Assembly (NCBI RefSeq): GCF_014805825.1
Contig: NZ_CP061941.1
Span: forward strand, 2,046,001 to 2,110,000
Length of the DNA: 64,000 nt
Direction: 5' to 3'
From: Marinomonas algicola
Lineage (GTDB): Bacteria > Pseudomonadota > Gammaproteobacteria > Pseudomonadales > Marinomonadaceae
Positions 19,501-28,109 of the stretch are shown piece after piece; position 1 is the stretch's first letter; each line of letters begins with the position of its first letter. The position numbers were made by a program, and so were the translations under genes. Under the pieces are notes generated by a model that was given only the letters and a program-made list of their open reading frames with translations, searched no databases and had not been told where the DNA came from.

Positions 19501-19703
19501 GGTGGACACAATTATCAACCGCTATTGCAGGTGGCCTTGCCTTCGCAACACCTTTAACTCTGATATTAACGCCCTGTTTATTAGTGCTTGGTTATCGCAG
19601 AGCAGAAAGAAAAATGCATTTAGCGAACAAGTCTGACGACTCTTTAGTAGTCACAGATGACCTAATTCGTCAAGAAGGTGATAATACTATTGCGAAAGTG
19701 TAA
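16515..19703 (+). CDS. RND efflux permease
   Basis: This is an inner membrane proton-driven drug/metabolite exporter of the AcrB/HAE1 type, 1062 residues with twelve membrane helices and two large periplasmic loops. Helix 4 carries the proton-relay Asp region (LSVGMLVDGAIVVTEY). Other blocks are ENNPDISIPVAYVSV near the start, WPITASTATTLAVFMPLLFWPDIVGEF, and GVVVNNNIVLIDTFNSLRKMG in the second half. The start is GTG at 16515, supported by an AAGGAG ribosome binding site at 16501-16506 nine bases upstream. It forms an operon with the fusion protein and is followed by a terminator. Confidence 0.93.
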   Translation: MQSLIEAALSRSRTVLMLFALILVAGVVSYIEIAKENNPDISIPVAYVSVTLEGISPEDADSLLVHPLEKELKGLEGLKQISSTASEGHASVVLEFESGTDIDQAIIDTQDKVDRAKSELPDDAEEPTVSEVNLSTFPVLRVNLSGHVDFAVLSDIAERLQDSIEAVTGVLEASINGDRDQQAEIIISPAQLETYNLSLPEVISLVSQNNRLVAAGTMDTGAGRFPLKVPGLLKTEEDILNLPIKVVGDEVVLMRDIASGQLTFKEPTSYARVGGVNSITMGVSKRVGANIIETISAVKEVIKSESESWPDGVEYSLSQDESIQIETSLNDLFNNVVTSTLLVMIVIVATLGIRSSVLVGLAIPGAFLAGILILDAQGYTINMVVLFALILSVGMLVDGAIVVTEYADRKLAEGASKRQAYGEAAKRMAWPITASTATTLAVFMPLLFWPDIVGEFMRYMPITIIATLSASLVMALIILPTIGSIIGKKGAYTPAKMRTLQLTETGDLTQLKGFTGFYTRVLTSLVEYPWLVLIFAIVLLLSTFGLYGTLGKGVEFFPDVEPEVAMLDVRARGDLSLDEKDALVRQVEAIALTKSELKTVITTTYNTPGNNATPDSIGRITMEFDDWFARRHAKDIIAEIREQTQNIPGIIVESEVQQGGPQSGADIQLELSSDYSDALIATADVIAKKLLEHDEIVSVNDDRSLPGIEWQINIDRVQASRYDVDVATLGNIIKLVTNGIVLSDFLPEGADDQIDIVLRYPINNRSMDQLDTLTIPTQNGAVPISNFITRTAAPKQGVINRVDGKKTIGINADVKDGLVIDEVIKVITRELDAEGLPREVSYQFRGNTEDQQKSMVFLMKAFGVAFFIMAIILVTQFNNFFQCLLILSAVIFSTMGVFMGLLIKGEPFGIVMSGVGVIALAGVVVNNNIVLIDTFNSLRKMGMSVRESAIRTGAQRLRPVILTTVTTILGLVPMVFQLNIDLVNQAISVGAPSSQWWTQLSTAIAGGLAFATPLTLILTPCLLVLGYRRAERKMHLANKSDDSLVVTDDLIRQEGDNTIAKV

Positions 19704-19743
19704 TACAGCAAAATGTAAGGCATTTCAATAAATACAGACCTTT

Positions 19744-19790
19744 AGGGCCTGAAAGTCAATGCGTTGGTATTGTCTTCTAAGGCCCTTTTT
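19744..19790 (+). terminator. terminator of the RND operon
   Basis: A 7-bp GC-rich stem (AGGGCCT / AGGCCCT) with a 29-base loop is followed by TTTTT, 40 bases past the pump stop codon. The long loop makes it less than ideal. Confidence 0.55.
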
Positions 19791-19914
19791 CCATTAAACA
19801 AAACGCCTTTCTTATAAAATTTTCAATAAATTCATTAAAAAAACGTTTTAAAATGTTATATTGTAAATATAAATCAATTTTCAATACCGCATTCTTATTT
19901 AGGTGAATTAAATA

Positions 19915-20682
19915 ATGGATTTTGCATCATTTGTTGGAATAATAACCGGTCTTTTCCTCATCGTTTCTGCTATTTTCTTGGGTAGCAGTGATATGTCTAT
20001 TTTCGTCAATATTCCTGGAATGATGATAGTTATTGGTGGCACCATTGCTGCCACATTAGTTACCTTTCAATTTAAAGATACTGTATCAGCTCTTAGAGCA
20101 TCAATTATCATATTTACCCAAGATAAGCAGAATCCACAAGCTATGATTGCAACCATGCTGCAATTAACTAAAGTAGCTCGCCGTGAAGGACTGATTGCAT
20201 TAAGTCGAGTTGAAGCGGACTCACCCTTTTTAAAAAGAGCCCTAACCATGGCCTCTGATGCATCGGATGAGACCTATATTCGCAATACTCTTCAAGCAGA
20301 CATTGATTCTCTAAAAATGCGTCACTATGTGGTTCAAGATGTGTTTAAAAAAATGGGAACCTATGCCCCCGCTTTTGGCATGTTAGGTACATTAATTGGC
20401 CTGATTCAAATGCTTTCTCAGCTGGATAACCCTGATACCATTGGACCATCGATGGCCGTAGCACTTCTAACGACATTTTATGGTTCTTTATTAGCTACGG
20501 TATTTTTTCAGCCAATTGCAGGTAAATTGAAGGCGAGAACGATTCTTGAAATACAGACACTTGAAATTATTCGTGATGGCACAGTGAGCCTCCTTGGTAG
20601 TAACAACTATTTAGCCGTTTATGAAAGACTGTCTTCTTATGTGCCGGCTCATCAACGTAAACCAGCAGGTATAGGGGAATAG
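19915..20682 (+). CDS. pomA: flagellar stator protein PomA (MotA family)
   Basis: PomA forms, with PomB, the ion channel that drives the polar flagellar motor. The protein has 255 residues and four membrane helices (two at residues 5-50, two at about 150-205). The cytoplasmic loop between them has the charged rotor-contacting residues (LTKVARREGLIALSRVE). FKKMGTYAPAFGMLGTLIGLIQML and GPSMAVALLTTFYGSLLATVFFQPIAGKLK are MotA/PomA family signatures. The length and the adjacent pomB favour the sodium-type pair, but ion choice cannot be fixed from sequence alone. Confidence 0.93.
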   Translation: MDFASFVGIITGLFLIVSAIFLGSSDMSIFVNIPGMMIVIGGTIAATLVTFQFKDTVSALRASIIIFTQDKQNPQAMIATMLQLTKVARREGLIALSRVEADSPFLKRALTMASDASDETYIRNTLQADIDSLKMRHYVVQDVFKKMGTYAPAFGMLGTLIGLIQMLSQLDNPDTIGPSMAVALLTTFYGSLLATVFFQPIAGKLKARTILEIQTLEIIRDGTVSLLGSNNYLAVYERLSSYVPAHQRKPAGIGE

Positions 20683-20685
20683 TAC

Positions 20686-21465
20686 ATGAGCGACCCTTTA
20701 TTTGAAGAAGATGAAGTCCCAACGTGGATATTTACTTTTGCTGATTTAATGTCGCTTTTGTTGGTTTTTTTTATACTGATGTATAGCCTGTCAAAAATGA
20801 CAGAAACGACATTAGAGGCGGCCCTCTCCTCAATACAGATTGCACTTTCAAGTAATGGCGCAAATATCAATCAATCGCCTCGTTTTTATTCAGGAGGTGG
20901 TACCCAAGTTATAAAACCTGAACCGCCTCAATTAGCGGATAATCAAGACCTTACTTTCTCTGAAGAACCTATTGATACGGAAGAAAGAGAGCAGGTAAAT
21001 GAAATCGCTAACGACATTGCGAACAAAATGATCTCTTCCAATTTATCGAATGCTGTATCTGTATTTGAAGATGGAGAAAAAATAACCATTCGAGTTGATG
21101 GACAAACTCTTTTTGATTCAGGAGACTCTCAGCTCTCATACGAAGCAGAATTTATCTTTAATAAACTTATTGATATATTTAACCGTTATCCTGAATACTC
21201 TATCAGCATTCAAGGTCATACAGATAACATTCCCATTAATACAGTTAAATACCCAAGTAATTGGGAGTTATCAGCCATTCGAGCGACAACCGCATTAAGA
21301 TATTTTTTGGCGGCTGGATTTCGACCTGAGAGAATGACAGCCACAGGCTACGCAGACAGTATCCCTCTTGTGCGAAATGATACGCCTGAGAATCGTGCCA
21401 TAAATCGTCGTGCTGAATTTGTTTTACAAAAGGATCCTGAGTTACAAAAATTATATGACAAATAG
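20686..21465 (+). CDS. pomB: flagellar stator protein PomB (MotB family)
   Basis: This is the second stator subunit. A single N-terminal helix (residues about 14-35) holds the ion-binding Asp in WIFTFADLMSLLLVFFIL. A plug/linker follows, and then an OmpA-like peptidoglycan-binding domain (IQGHTDNIPINTVKYPSNWELSA, ENRAINRRAEFVL) fixes the stator to the wall. The gene starts 3 bases after pomA. Its last 11 bases overlap the start of the next gene. Confidence 0.93.
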   Translation: MSDPLFEEDEVPTWIFTFADLMSLLLVFFILMYSLSKMTETTLEAALSSIQIALSSNGANINQSPRFYSGGGTQVIKPEPPQLADNQDLTFSEEPIDTEEREQVNEIANDIANKMISSNLSNAVSVFEDGEKITIRVDGQTLFDSGDSQLSYEAEFIFNKLIDIFNRYPEYSISIQGHTDNIPINTVKYPSNWELSAIRATTALRYFLAAGFRPERMTATGYADSIPLVRNDTPENRAINRRAEFVLQKDPELQKLYDK

Positions 21466-21877
21466 ACCTGACTATCATATTGCTTATACGGCTCACAAAA
21501 ACAGACGAATGGCTTTTCGAGCGCAACTAGAAAGCGAGACGTTTTCTCTATTATACCAAGGCGTTTTTTACCCGTGCCTGAGCATCAGTAATCAAGGTTG
21601 CCTTATCGAAGGAACACTTGATTCGGCCTTAGAAGTTATTAATGCAGAAATTTTGTATGAAAAAATTAAGATCGGCGAAATTAAAGGCAGAATTGTTCGT
21701 TCGCAAGATGAAGAAATGATGGCACTTCACTTTATTTCAATCAGTCGAGAAACAAAAGCGTTCATAGAAGAGTATGTTTTATCACTACAAAAGGAAGAAC
21801 TTAAAATAGCGAGCATTGAAAAAAGAAAAGTAGAGGAATCCCGATTACTTCAAGCAGAAGAAAAATATAATAATTAG
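21455..21877 (+). CDS. small protein overlapping pomB, possibly PilZ-type
   Basis: A 140-residue cytoplasmic protein starts at ATG 21455 (MTNRPDYHIAYT), inside the last codons of pomB, so translation is likely coupled. It has an early RRMAFRAQL segment that recalls the RxxxR of PilZ cyclic-di-GMP receptors, followed by strands (FYPCLSISNQGCLIEG) where PilZ has its D/NxSxxG motif (here SISNQG). The C-terminus is a charged helix. Position after pomAB would fit a motor regulator. PilZ assignment is tentative because the motif is not exact. Confidence 0.6.
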   Translation: MTNRPDYHIAYTAHKNRRMAFRAQLESETFSLLYQGVFYPCLSISNQGCLIEGTLDSALEVINAEILYEKIKIGEIKGRIVRSQDEEMMALHFISISRETKAFIEEYVLSLQKEELKIASIEKRKVEESRLLQAEEKYNN

Positions 21878-21887
21878 TCATAATAAG

Positions 21888-21915
21888 GAATCACGCAAAT
21901 CCCTTTACGTGATTC
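21888..21915. terminator. hairpin between the pomAB unit and metZ
   Basis: A perfect 8-bp inverted repeat (GAATCACG / CGTGATTC) with a 12-base loop lies between convergent stop codons at 21877 and 21924. It can act on both strands. Confidence 0.5.
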
Positions 21916-21923
21916 ATTGAATA

Positions 21924-23096
21924 TTAAATAGAACTTAATGCATTTTCTAAATCATTAATAATATCTTGAACATCTTCTATCCCCACAGAAATACGAATTA
22001 GCCCCTCTACAATTCCAGCGTCTCTTTTCTGTTCGTCTGTTAGACGGCCATGTGTTGTGCTAGCAGGATGTGTCACCAATGACTTTGTATCGCCTAAATT
22101 ACCAGTAATAGAAAGTAACTTTGTTCCGTTAATCACTTTCCAAGCAGCGTCTCTTCCACCTGTCACTTCAAATGATAACAAACCACCAAAGCCTTTTTGC
22201 TGCTGCTTTGCTAACTCATGATATTTGTGTGACGGCAAACCACCATAATTCACTTTAATAACTTTAGGGTGCGTCTCAAGCCATTCAGCAAGCTGCTGGG
22301 CATTATCTGAATGCGCTTTCATTCTTAGAGGTAATGTTTCTAAAGCGTTTAACAAAACCCAAGCGTTAAATGGACTCATGCAAGGACCAGCGCTACGCAT
22401 AAAACCGGTAAATTCATTGATGATATTTTGACTTGAAATTAACGCGCCTCCAAGGCATCGCCCTTGGCCATCAATAAACTTCGTTGCCGATTGCATAACA
22501 ATATCGGCGCCCTGTGTTATGGGATTTTGTAATGCTGGTGTGGCAAGTACCGTATCCACACAAAGCAAAGCATTTTTTTTGTGAGCAATCTTAGCCACTC
22601 TTGCTACATCCACCACTTCGTATAATGGGTTAGACGGTGTTTCAAAATAACAAAGACGGGTGTTATCCGTTACTTCTCTTTCCCAGGCTTCATAATCTGT
22701 AGCGTCCACATAAACAACATCAACACCAAATTTTTTAGTATAGGTATCAAAAAATTTAACCGTTGAACCAAAAATATTACGCGAACAAACTACCCGATCA
22801 CCACTACTTAATAAACTGTAAGCCATTGTCATTAGCGCTGACATGCCTGAGCTTGTCGCAATGGCCGCGTCAGCTTTCTCTAATACAGCGAGCTTTTTTT
22901 CAAATAATTCTACCGTTGGGTTCGTGAAGCGAGAGTATACATTGCCATCCACATCACCAGAAAATTTACCGGCCGCCTCTTCTGCACTGCTATAAGCAAA
23001 GCTTGACGTCATAAATATTGCTTCGCTATTTTCTTGTTCAAGTGTTTGGCGTGTGCCGCTGTGAATTATGTTGGTTAAATCTCTGTAGTCTGACAT
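21924..23096 (-). CDS. metZ: O-succinylhomoserine sulfhydrylase MetZ
   Basis: This pyridoxal-phosphate enzyme makes homocysteine from O-succinylhomoserine and sulfide in methionine synthesis. It is a Cys/Met-metabolism family protein. The cofactor lysine lies in MQSATKFIDGQGRCLGG; other marks are YSRFTNPTVELFEKKLA, ATSSGMSALM and TPSNPLYEVVDV. I chose ATG 23096 (MSDYRDLTNIIHSG), giving 390 residues. A TTG further upstream at 23114 is less likely. In Pseudomonas and relatives metZ also lies directly downstream of purF, as here, but a terminator separates the two genes. Confidence 0.92.
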   Translation of the reverse strand: MSDYRDLTNIIHSGTRQTLEQENSEAIFMTSSFAYSSAEEAAGKFSGDVDGNVYSRFTNPTVELFEKKLAVLEKADAAIATSSGMSALMTMAYSLLSSGDRVVCSRNIFGSTVKFFDTYTKKFGVDVVYVDATDYEAWEREVTDNTRLCYFETPSNPLYEVVDVARVAKIAHKKNALLCVDTVLATPALQNPITQGADIVMQSATKFIDGQGRCLGGALISSQNIINEFTGFMRSAGPCMSPFNAWVLLNALETLPLRMKAHSDNAQQLAEWLETHPKVIKVNYGGLPSHKYHELAKQQQKGFGGLLSFEVTGGRDAAWKVINGTKLLSITGNLGDTKSLVTHPASTTHGRLTDEQKRDAGIVEGLIRISVGIEDVQDIINDLENALSSI

Positions 23097-23126
23097 CAAT
23101 ACTTTCCTTAACAATACTTAAATAAA

Positions 23127-23149
23127 AACGCCCAATAAAATTGGGCGTT
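23127..23149 (-). terminator. rho-independent terminator after purF
   Basis: A perfect 10-bp stem (AACGCCCAAT / ATTGGGCGTT) with a 3-base loop, on the minus strand followed by a T-rich run (complement of 23121-23127). It lies between purF and metZ, so most transcription from the upstream cluster should stop here. Confidence 0.8.
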
Positions 23150-23176
23150 CTCGTCTTTTCAACCCCTAATCAGTTA

Positions 23177-24685
23177 TTAGAATGGGTGCATCATATCACT
23201 TGATTGCTGCGGTTCTTCACCAGATTTTTGAGCATCATTACGTGCTTTTTCTAAATTGTCTAAATATTGAGTATCAATATTCCCCGTAATGTATTTACCA
23301 TCAAATACCGAGGTATCGAACTCTCTTACATTTGAATGCTTTTCATCTATACAGGCATCAATTAAGTCATTAAGGTTTTGAAAAATCAACTTATCTGCCC
23401 CAATTAATTCACAGATTTCATCTGAATTTTTACCATTAGCAATCAACTCTGTAACAGCAGGCATATCAATACCATAAACATTCGGGTAACGAACTTCTGG
23501 TGCAGCTGATGCTATATATACTTTCTTCGCCCCAGCGTCCCTAGCCATTTCGATAATTTCTTTACTCGTTGTACCGCGAACAATAGAGTCGTCAACTAAT
23601 AACACCACTTTATCTTTGAATTCAAATGGCACTGGGTTTAACTTTTGACGAACAGACTTCTTACGAATTGTTTGACCTGGCATAATAAACGTTCGGCCAA
23701 TATAGCGATTTTTAACTAACCCTTCCCTAAATGGAATGTTGAGTCTTTGAGCAATTTGTAATGCGGCTGTACGGCTTGTATCTGGAATAGGAATAACAAC
23801 ATCAATATCATGATCAAGCCATTCTTCTTCAATTTTCTCAGCCAGCTTTTCACCCATATTAATGCGAGCTTTATAAACAGAGATATTATCAATTACTGTG
23901 TCAGGACGGGCGAAATAAACATATTCAAACAAACAAGGTCGTGCCACTTTAGCCGGTGTACATTGTTTAAAATGAATTTGACGATTTACATCCACAAAAA
24001 TGGCTTCGCCAGGGTTGATGTCTCTTTCGATTTTGAAACCCGCCGCATCAAGAGCAACGCTTTCAGAAGCAACCATATATTCTTTGCCATCAACAGTATC
24101 TCTTGAACCATAAATTAATGGTCTAATGCCATCTGGATCACGGAAAGCAAGAATGCCATAACCTGTAATAAGTGACACGACCGCATAGCCACCTTGAATA
24201 CGTGCATATACGCGTTCTAAAGAGTTAAAAATATCATTAGCAGTTGGAACTAACTTACCCTCTTCATGTAATTCATGTGCCAAGACATTCAACAGAACTT
24301 CAGAATCTGAAGTCGTATTAATGTGCCTAAGGTCGTCTTCAAAAAGTTCTTGCGCCAACTTTTTTGTATTTGTTAAGTTGCCATTATGTGCAAGTGAAAT
24401 ACCATAAGGGGAGTTAACATAAAAGGGTTGTGCTTCAGCGGAACTGGATGTGCCAGCTGTTGGATAGCGGGTATGGCCAATACCTATTGTGCCAAGAAGT
24501 TTTTTCATGTGGCGAGTACGAAATACTTCACTTACAGATCCATTGTCTTTGCGTAAACATAACCTTCCATTGTGACTCGTAACCATTCCAGCCGCATCTT
24601 GTCCACGATGCTGAAGCAAAGTAAGAGCATCAAAGATGACTTGATTGACCATTGTAGTGCCAACTACGCCGACGATACCACACAT
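23177..24685 (-). CDS. purF: amidophosphoribosyltransferase PurF
   Basis: This is the first committed enzyme of purine synthesis, making phosphoribosylamine from PRPP and glutamine. The N-terminal Ntn glutaminase starts MCGIVGVVG with the catalytic Cys2. GHTRYPTAG and SLAHNGNLTN are in the glutamine site. The C-terminal phosphoribosyltransferase has the PRPP loop VVLLVDDSIVRGTTSKE. At 502 residues it matches the proteobacterial enzyme. It follows cvpA as in many gammaproteobacteria. Confidence 0.97.
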   Translation of the reverse strand: MCGIVGVVGTTMVNQVIFDALTLLQHRGQDAAGMVTSHNGRLCLRKDNGSVSEVFRTRHMKKLLGTIGIGHTRYPTAGTSSSAEAQPFYVNSPYGISLAHNGNLTNTKKLAQELFEDDLRHINTTSDSEVLLNVLAHELHEEGKLVPTANDIFNSLERVYARIQGGYAVVSLITGYGILAFRDPDGIRPLIYGSRDTVDGKEYMVASESVALDAAGFKIERDINPGEAIFVDVNRQIHFKQCTPAKVARPCLFEYVYFARPDTVIDNISVYKARINMGEKLAEKIEEEWLDHDIDVVIPIPDTSRTAALQIAQRLNIPFREGLVKNRYIGRTFIMPGQTIRKKSVRQKLNPVPFEFKDKVVLLVDDSIVRGTTSKEIIEMARDAGAKKVYIASAAPEVRYPNVYGIDMPAVTELIANGKNSDEICELIGADKLIFQNLNDLIDACIDEKHSNVREFDTSVFDGKYITGNIDTQYLDNLEKARNDAQKSGEEPQQSSDMMHPF

Positions 24686-24741
24686 TCTGTTATTCCTCGT
24701 GTTTTAGGGGAAAGACGATATTTAAATCGATATTCATTGTT

Positions 24742-25275
24742 TTAACTTTCTAAAACGCGGTCTATTAAAGTAGAGTCTATTACAGACTCACTTTTGCCTA
24801 ACATATCCCGCGCCCAGTCTTTGAATAGAACCAATCTAGGAGTTAATTTAGATTCCTGCCAAAATTCATTTTCTGTTATTGCAGAACTTAAGCTCAGTAA
24901 CGAAATGACGGCAATAACAATTAATGAGCCTCTAGCGAAACCAAATACCATACCTAGGATACGATCGGTGCTAGATAGCCCAGTAACGTGTACTAGAGAC
25001 CCCAATAAATGACTAATTAGTGCACCAACGCATAAGCTGGAAATGAATAGAATAAGAAAAGAAGCAATGTATCTCACTTGATCATTTTGTATTTGATCGA
25101 TTAAAAGAGATTGAAGTTGCGTAGAGAATTTTACTGAAATAGCAAATGCCATAGCCCAAGTTATTAAAGAAAACACTTCTTTTATAAAGCCCCTTCTAAG
25201 ACTCAGCAAAGAGGAAACTAAAATAACAATAAAAATCACCCAGTCAAGCGTTGCAATCGAGCTTAATTGTTCCAT
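24742..25275 (-). CDS. cvpA: CvpA family membrane protein
   Basis: This is an inner membrane protein of 177 residues with four predicted helices (LDWVIFIVILVSSLLSL; LITWAMAFAISV; YIASFLILFISSLCVGALISHLL; GSLIVIAVISLLSL). CvpA is known from E. coli for colicin V production and envelope stress or bile tolerance; its biochemical role is unresolved. Conserved blocks RRGFIKEVFSL and STDRILGMVFGFARG are present. It is located just upstream of purF, the usual arrangement. Confidence 0.93.
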   Translation of the reverse strand: MEQLSSIATLDWVIFIVILVSSLLSLRRGFIKEVFSLITWAMAFAISVKFSTQLQSLLIDQIQNDQVRYIASFLILFISSLCVGALISHLLGSLVHVTGLSSTDRILGMVFGFARGSLIVIAVISLLSLSSAITENEFWQESKLTPRLVLFKDWARDMLGKSESVIDSTLIDRVLES

Positions 25276-25339
25276 GGAAGCCTCATACTAATTGACGTGG
25301 AAGTTTATCAGATGTGCTATTAATTCCAAATACATAATC

Positions 25340-25972
25340 TTAATTTTCTGAATACTTCACAATCAACCCCTTCAAACCAATGTCTTTTTTGATTTGATCA
25401 CGAAACTGTTCGGCTTTTTCTCTTTTTATTTCAGGTCCAACATACACTTTATACAGTGAATTAGTGGTAATACTGTAAGCAGCATAATCCGCTTTGATTA
25501 ATTTTTTAACGAGATTTTCAGCATTGTTCTTACTTTTGAAAGTGGCTATTTGTACAGACCAACGGGGCTCTTTTGATGCCGTTGGAGCGACTGACTTAGG
25601 CGTAGACGATTGCTCATTGGAACGTATTGTATTGGTTGCTTTAACGGTAACTTGTGGTTTGAAAATACCATCATCACTTTGCTTACTATGTTCTTCTTTT
25701 TTAACCGATGAAGTTGATACATTTGTTGTCGGTTCATCGGCTGAAGAAGACGGTTCAATTTCACTATCAGAATCATCATTTATACCAAGACTGGTAATAG
25801 GCTGTAAAGGCGCTACTTTGACGCTTGGGATGCTAGGAGCCGCTTCAATTTGAATCGTTACATCCAATTCTGGAGGTCTTTCACCGTCTAGAATAATAGG
25901 TAACACCGCCGCTGACACAATCACTAATATGATCACGCCAATCAATCTAAAACGAACTGTTTTATCAAGCAT
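25340..25972 (-). CDS. SPOR-domain protein (DedD-like)
   Basis: This is a probable cell-division protein: one N-terminal membrane helix (residues 8-28, IGVIILVIVSAAVLPIIL), a low-complexity Ser/Thr/Lys-rich periplasmic linker, and a C-terminal SPOR domain (residues about 135-208, WSVQIATFKSKNNAENLVKKL ending KGLIVKYSEN) that binds denuded septal glycan. Size, topology and position between folC and cvpA match DedD. Confidence 0.85.
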   Translation of the reverse strand: MLDKTVRFRLIGVIILVIVSAAVLPIILDGERPPELDVTIQIEAAPSIPSVKVAPLQPITSLGINDDSDSEIEPSSSADEPTTNVSTSSVKKEEHSKQSDDGIFKPQVTVKATNTIRSNEQSSTPKSVAPTASKEPRWSVQIATFKSKNNAENLVKKLIKADYAAYSITTNSLYKVYVGPEIKREKAEQFRDQIKKDIGLKGLIVKYSEN

Positions 25973-25984
25973 TAAATAAAGTCC

Positions 25985-27208
25985 CTAAGAGTTAACTTCT
26001 AAATAGTCTGCAACTGTATGAAATGAACCAAATACGACTATTGGGAGATCGTTCTCTAAGGCATATTTTTTTGCTTCTATAAACGCGGCAGATACAGATT
26101 CGGAGCATGATGAAGAAGGGAGATACTGTGCTAATGTCGATGCTTTTGCACCTCTAGGAACATGAAGATCGGCAAAGAACCATTTAGAAAACGAGTCGGC
26201 TAATATCTCAATAACACTTTGAAAATCTTTGTCTTCTAACATTCCACAAACAGCAATAGGCTGAACATTAAGCTTGTGTATTTGTCTTGCTAACTCAGAA
26301 GCCGCCTCAGGGTTGTGTGCCACATCAATAATGACATGTGGATCTGTAGAGACGTGTTGAAATCGACCTAATAGGTTAATGGAAGAAAACAGTTTATTGA
26401 GTTTTTCTTGTGTTGGCTTTAACTCTGAGTAAACGAGCGCAGCGATAACTGTTGCCGCGTTCTCTAACGGAAGTTTAGGTATATTAAGTTGTGAAAACTC
26501 AACCTCTTCATTTTTCCATGACCAGCATTCTTCTTGCTCATCAAAAGAAAAATCCTCATTTTTTTGTTTTAAAATAGCACCGATAGAAGAGGCATTAGAT
26601 CGAATGGTTGCAGGAGGGCTAACCACACCACTAACAAGCAAGCAATTATCGCGCGCTATACCTGTTTTCTCTATGGCAATTTGATCAAGAGAGTCTCCCA
26701 ACCAGTCTGTATGATCTAAAGCAATCGAGGTCACGATAGCAACATCAGCATCTAGCATATTGACAGAATCAAGACGTCCACCCAATCCCACTTCTAAAAC
26801 CCAATAATCCAACTTTGCTTGGCTGAAAAGGTAAAAAGCGGCCAAGGTATTAAACTCAAAATATGTGAGTTCAATGTCCCCTCTTATTTTATCGATAACA
26901 ACGAATGCTTCGCAAATTGAAGCGTCTGTAACAGGTTGACCATTAATCGCTATGCGTTCATTGAACTTTAAAAAATGAGGCGAAGTAAAAGTGCCAACAG
27001 ATAAACCGTCATTAACAAAATAACCTGTTAGCATGGCGCACGTGGAACCTTTGCCATTTGTGCCTGCAACAGTAAAGACCTTATACTTAGGTCTATCAAT
27101 ATTTAATCTTTCTAAGACCAAAGAGCAGCGGTCCAGGCCTAATTCAATATTATTAGGATGCTGGCCTTCAATATAAGAAAGCCAGTCCTCAAGCGTTTTG
27201 CCTGACAT
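25985..27208 (-). CDS. folC: dihydrofolate/folylpolyglutamate synthase FolC
   Basis: This ATP-dependent ligase adds glutamate to dihydropteroate and to folates. It is Mur-ligase related: the P-loop is in FTVAGTNGKGSTCAML, the second loop in YFEFNTLAAFYLF, and other marks are LEVGLGGRLDSVN and DVAHNPEA. The 407 residues fit the family. It starts 4 bases after accD ends, so accD-folC are cotranscribed, as in most gammaproteobacteria. Confidence 0.94.
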   Translation of the reverse strand: MSGKTLEDWLSYIEGQHPNNIELGLDRCSLVLERLNIDRPKYKVFTVAGTNGKGSTCAMLTGYFVNDGLSVGTFTSPHFLKFNERIAINGQPVTDASICEAFVVIDKIRGDIELTYFEFNTLAAFYLFSQAKLDYWVLEVGLGGRLDSVNMLDADVAIVTSIALDHTDWLGDSLDQIAIEKTGIARDNCLLVSGVVSPPATIRSNASSIGAILKQKNEDFSFDEQEECWSWKNEEVEFSQLNIPKLPLENAATVIAALVYSELKPTQEKLNKLFSSINLLGRFQHVSTDPHVIIDVAHNPEAASELARQIHKLNVQPIAVCGMLEDKDFQSVIEILADSFSKWFFADLHVPRGAKASTLAQYLPSSSCSESVSAAFIEAKKYALENDLPIVVFGSFHTVADYLEVNS

Positions 27209-27212
27209 TATA

Positions 27213-28076
27213 TTAAGCGGCCTTATTGGTTAGCATAGATAAGATATTATAGAGCCGATCACGCATTTCATGCCTAGGAATGATCATGTCAAGCGCCCCT
27301 TTGTCTAACAAAAACTCACTGCGCTGAAAGCCTTCAGGCAATTTCTCTCGCACGGTTTGCTCAATAACACGAGGACCCGCAAAACCGATTAAAGCATTAG
27401 GCTCGGCCACATTTAAATCTCCAAGCATGGCAAGAGAAGCAGATACGCCACCGAAAACCGGATCAGTCATGGCTGAAATATACGGTATGCCTTGTTGTTT
27501 CATCTTCTCTAGCCCTGCACTTGTTTTGGCCATCTGCATCAATGAAATTAAGGCTTCTTGCATTCGTGCCCCACCACTTGCCGCAAAACAAACCAAAGGA
27601 ATGTTTTTTTCTAGACAAACATTGACGGCTTGAATAAAGCGCTCTCCAACAATTGAGCCCATCGAGCCGCCCATAAAGTTGAATTCAAACGAAACCGCCA
27701 CAACAGGCATTCCATTTAAGGTACCTTCCATCGCAATTAAGGCATCTTTTTCGCCTGTTGCTTTTTGGGAGCTGATTAAGCGATCTTTGTAGCGCTTTGA
27801 ATCTTTAAACTTTAATTTGTCTTCTGGTTCTAATTCGGCGGCAATTTCCACGCGACCTTCTTTATCAAGAAAGATATCTAAACGTTTTCTGGCACTAATA
27901 CGCATGTGGTGCTCACACTTTGGGCAAACATCCAAATTTTTCTCAAGTTCAGGACGGTATAGAACAGATTCACATTTAGGGCACTTCTTCCAAAGACCTT
28001 CTGGAACAGAACCACCCACTCGCTTTGACTCGCTCTTCATAATTGAAGGGACAAATTTATCTAACCAACTACTCAT
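27213..28076 (-). CDS. accD: acetyl-CoA carboxylase carboxyltransferase subunit beta AccD
   Basis: With AccA it transfers carboxyl from biotin to acetyl-CoA, making malonyl-CoA for fatty acids. The N-terminal C4 zinc finger (CPKCESVLYRPELEKNLDVC) and the crotonase-like core with FAASGGARMQE and SAMTDPVFGGVSAS are visible. It has 287 residues and lies between trpA and folC. Confidence 0.97.
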   Translation of the reverse strand: MSSWLDKFVPSIMKSESKRVGGSVPEGLWKKCPKCESVLYRPELEKNLDVCPKCEHHMRISARKRLDIFLDKEGRVEIAAELEPEDKLKFKDSKRYKDRLISSQKATGEKDALIAMEGTLNGMPVVAVSFEFNFMGGSMGSIVGERFIQAVNVCLEKNIPLVCFAASGGARMQEALISLMQMAKTSAGLEKMKQQGIPYISAMTDPVFGGVSASLAMLGDLNVAEPNALIGFAGPRVIEQTVREKLPEGFQRSEFLLDKGALDMIIPRHEMRDRLYNILSMLTNKAA

Positions 28077-28109
28077 TATTTACTCCAGAAACCTTAATAT
28101 ACTTGCTAC

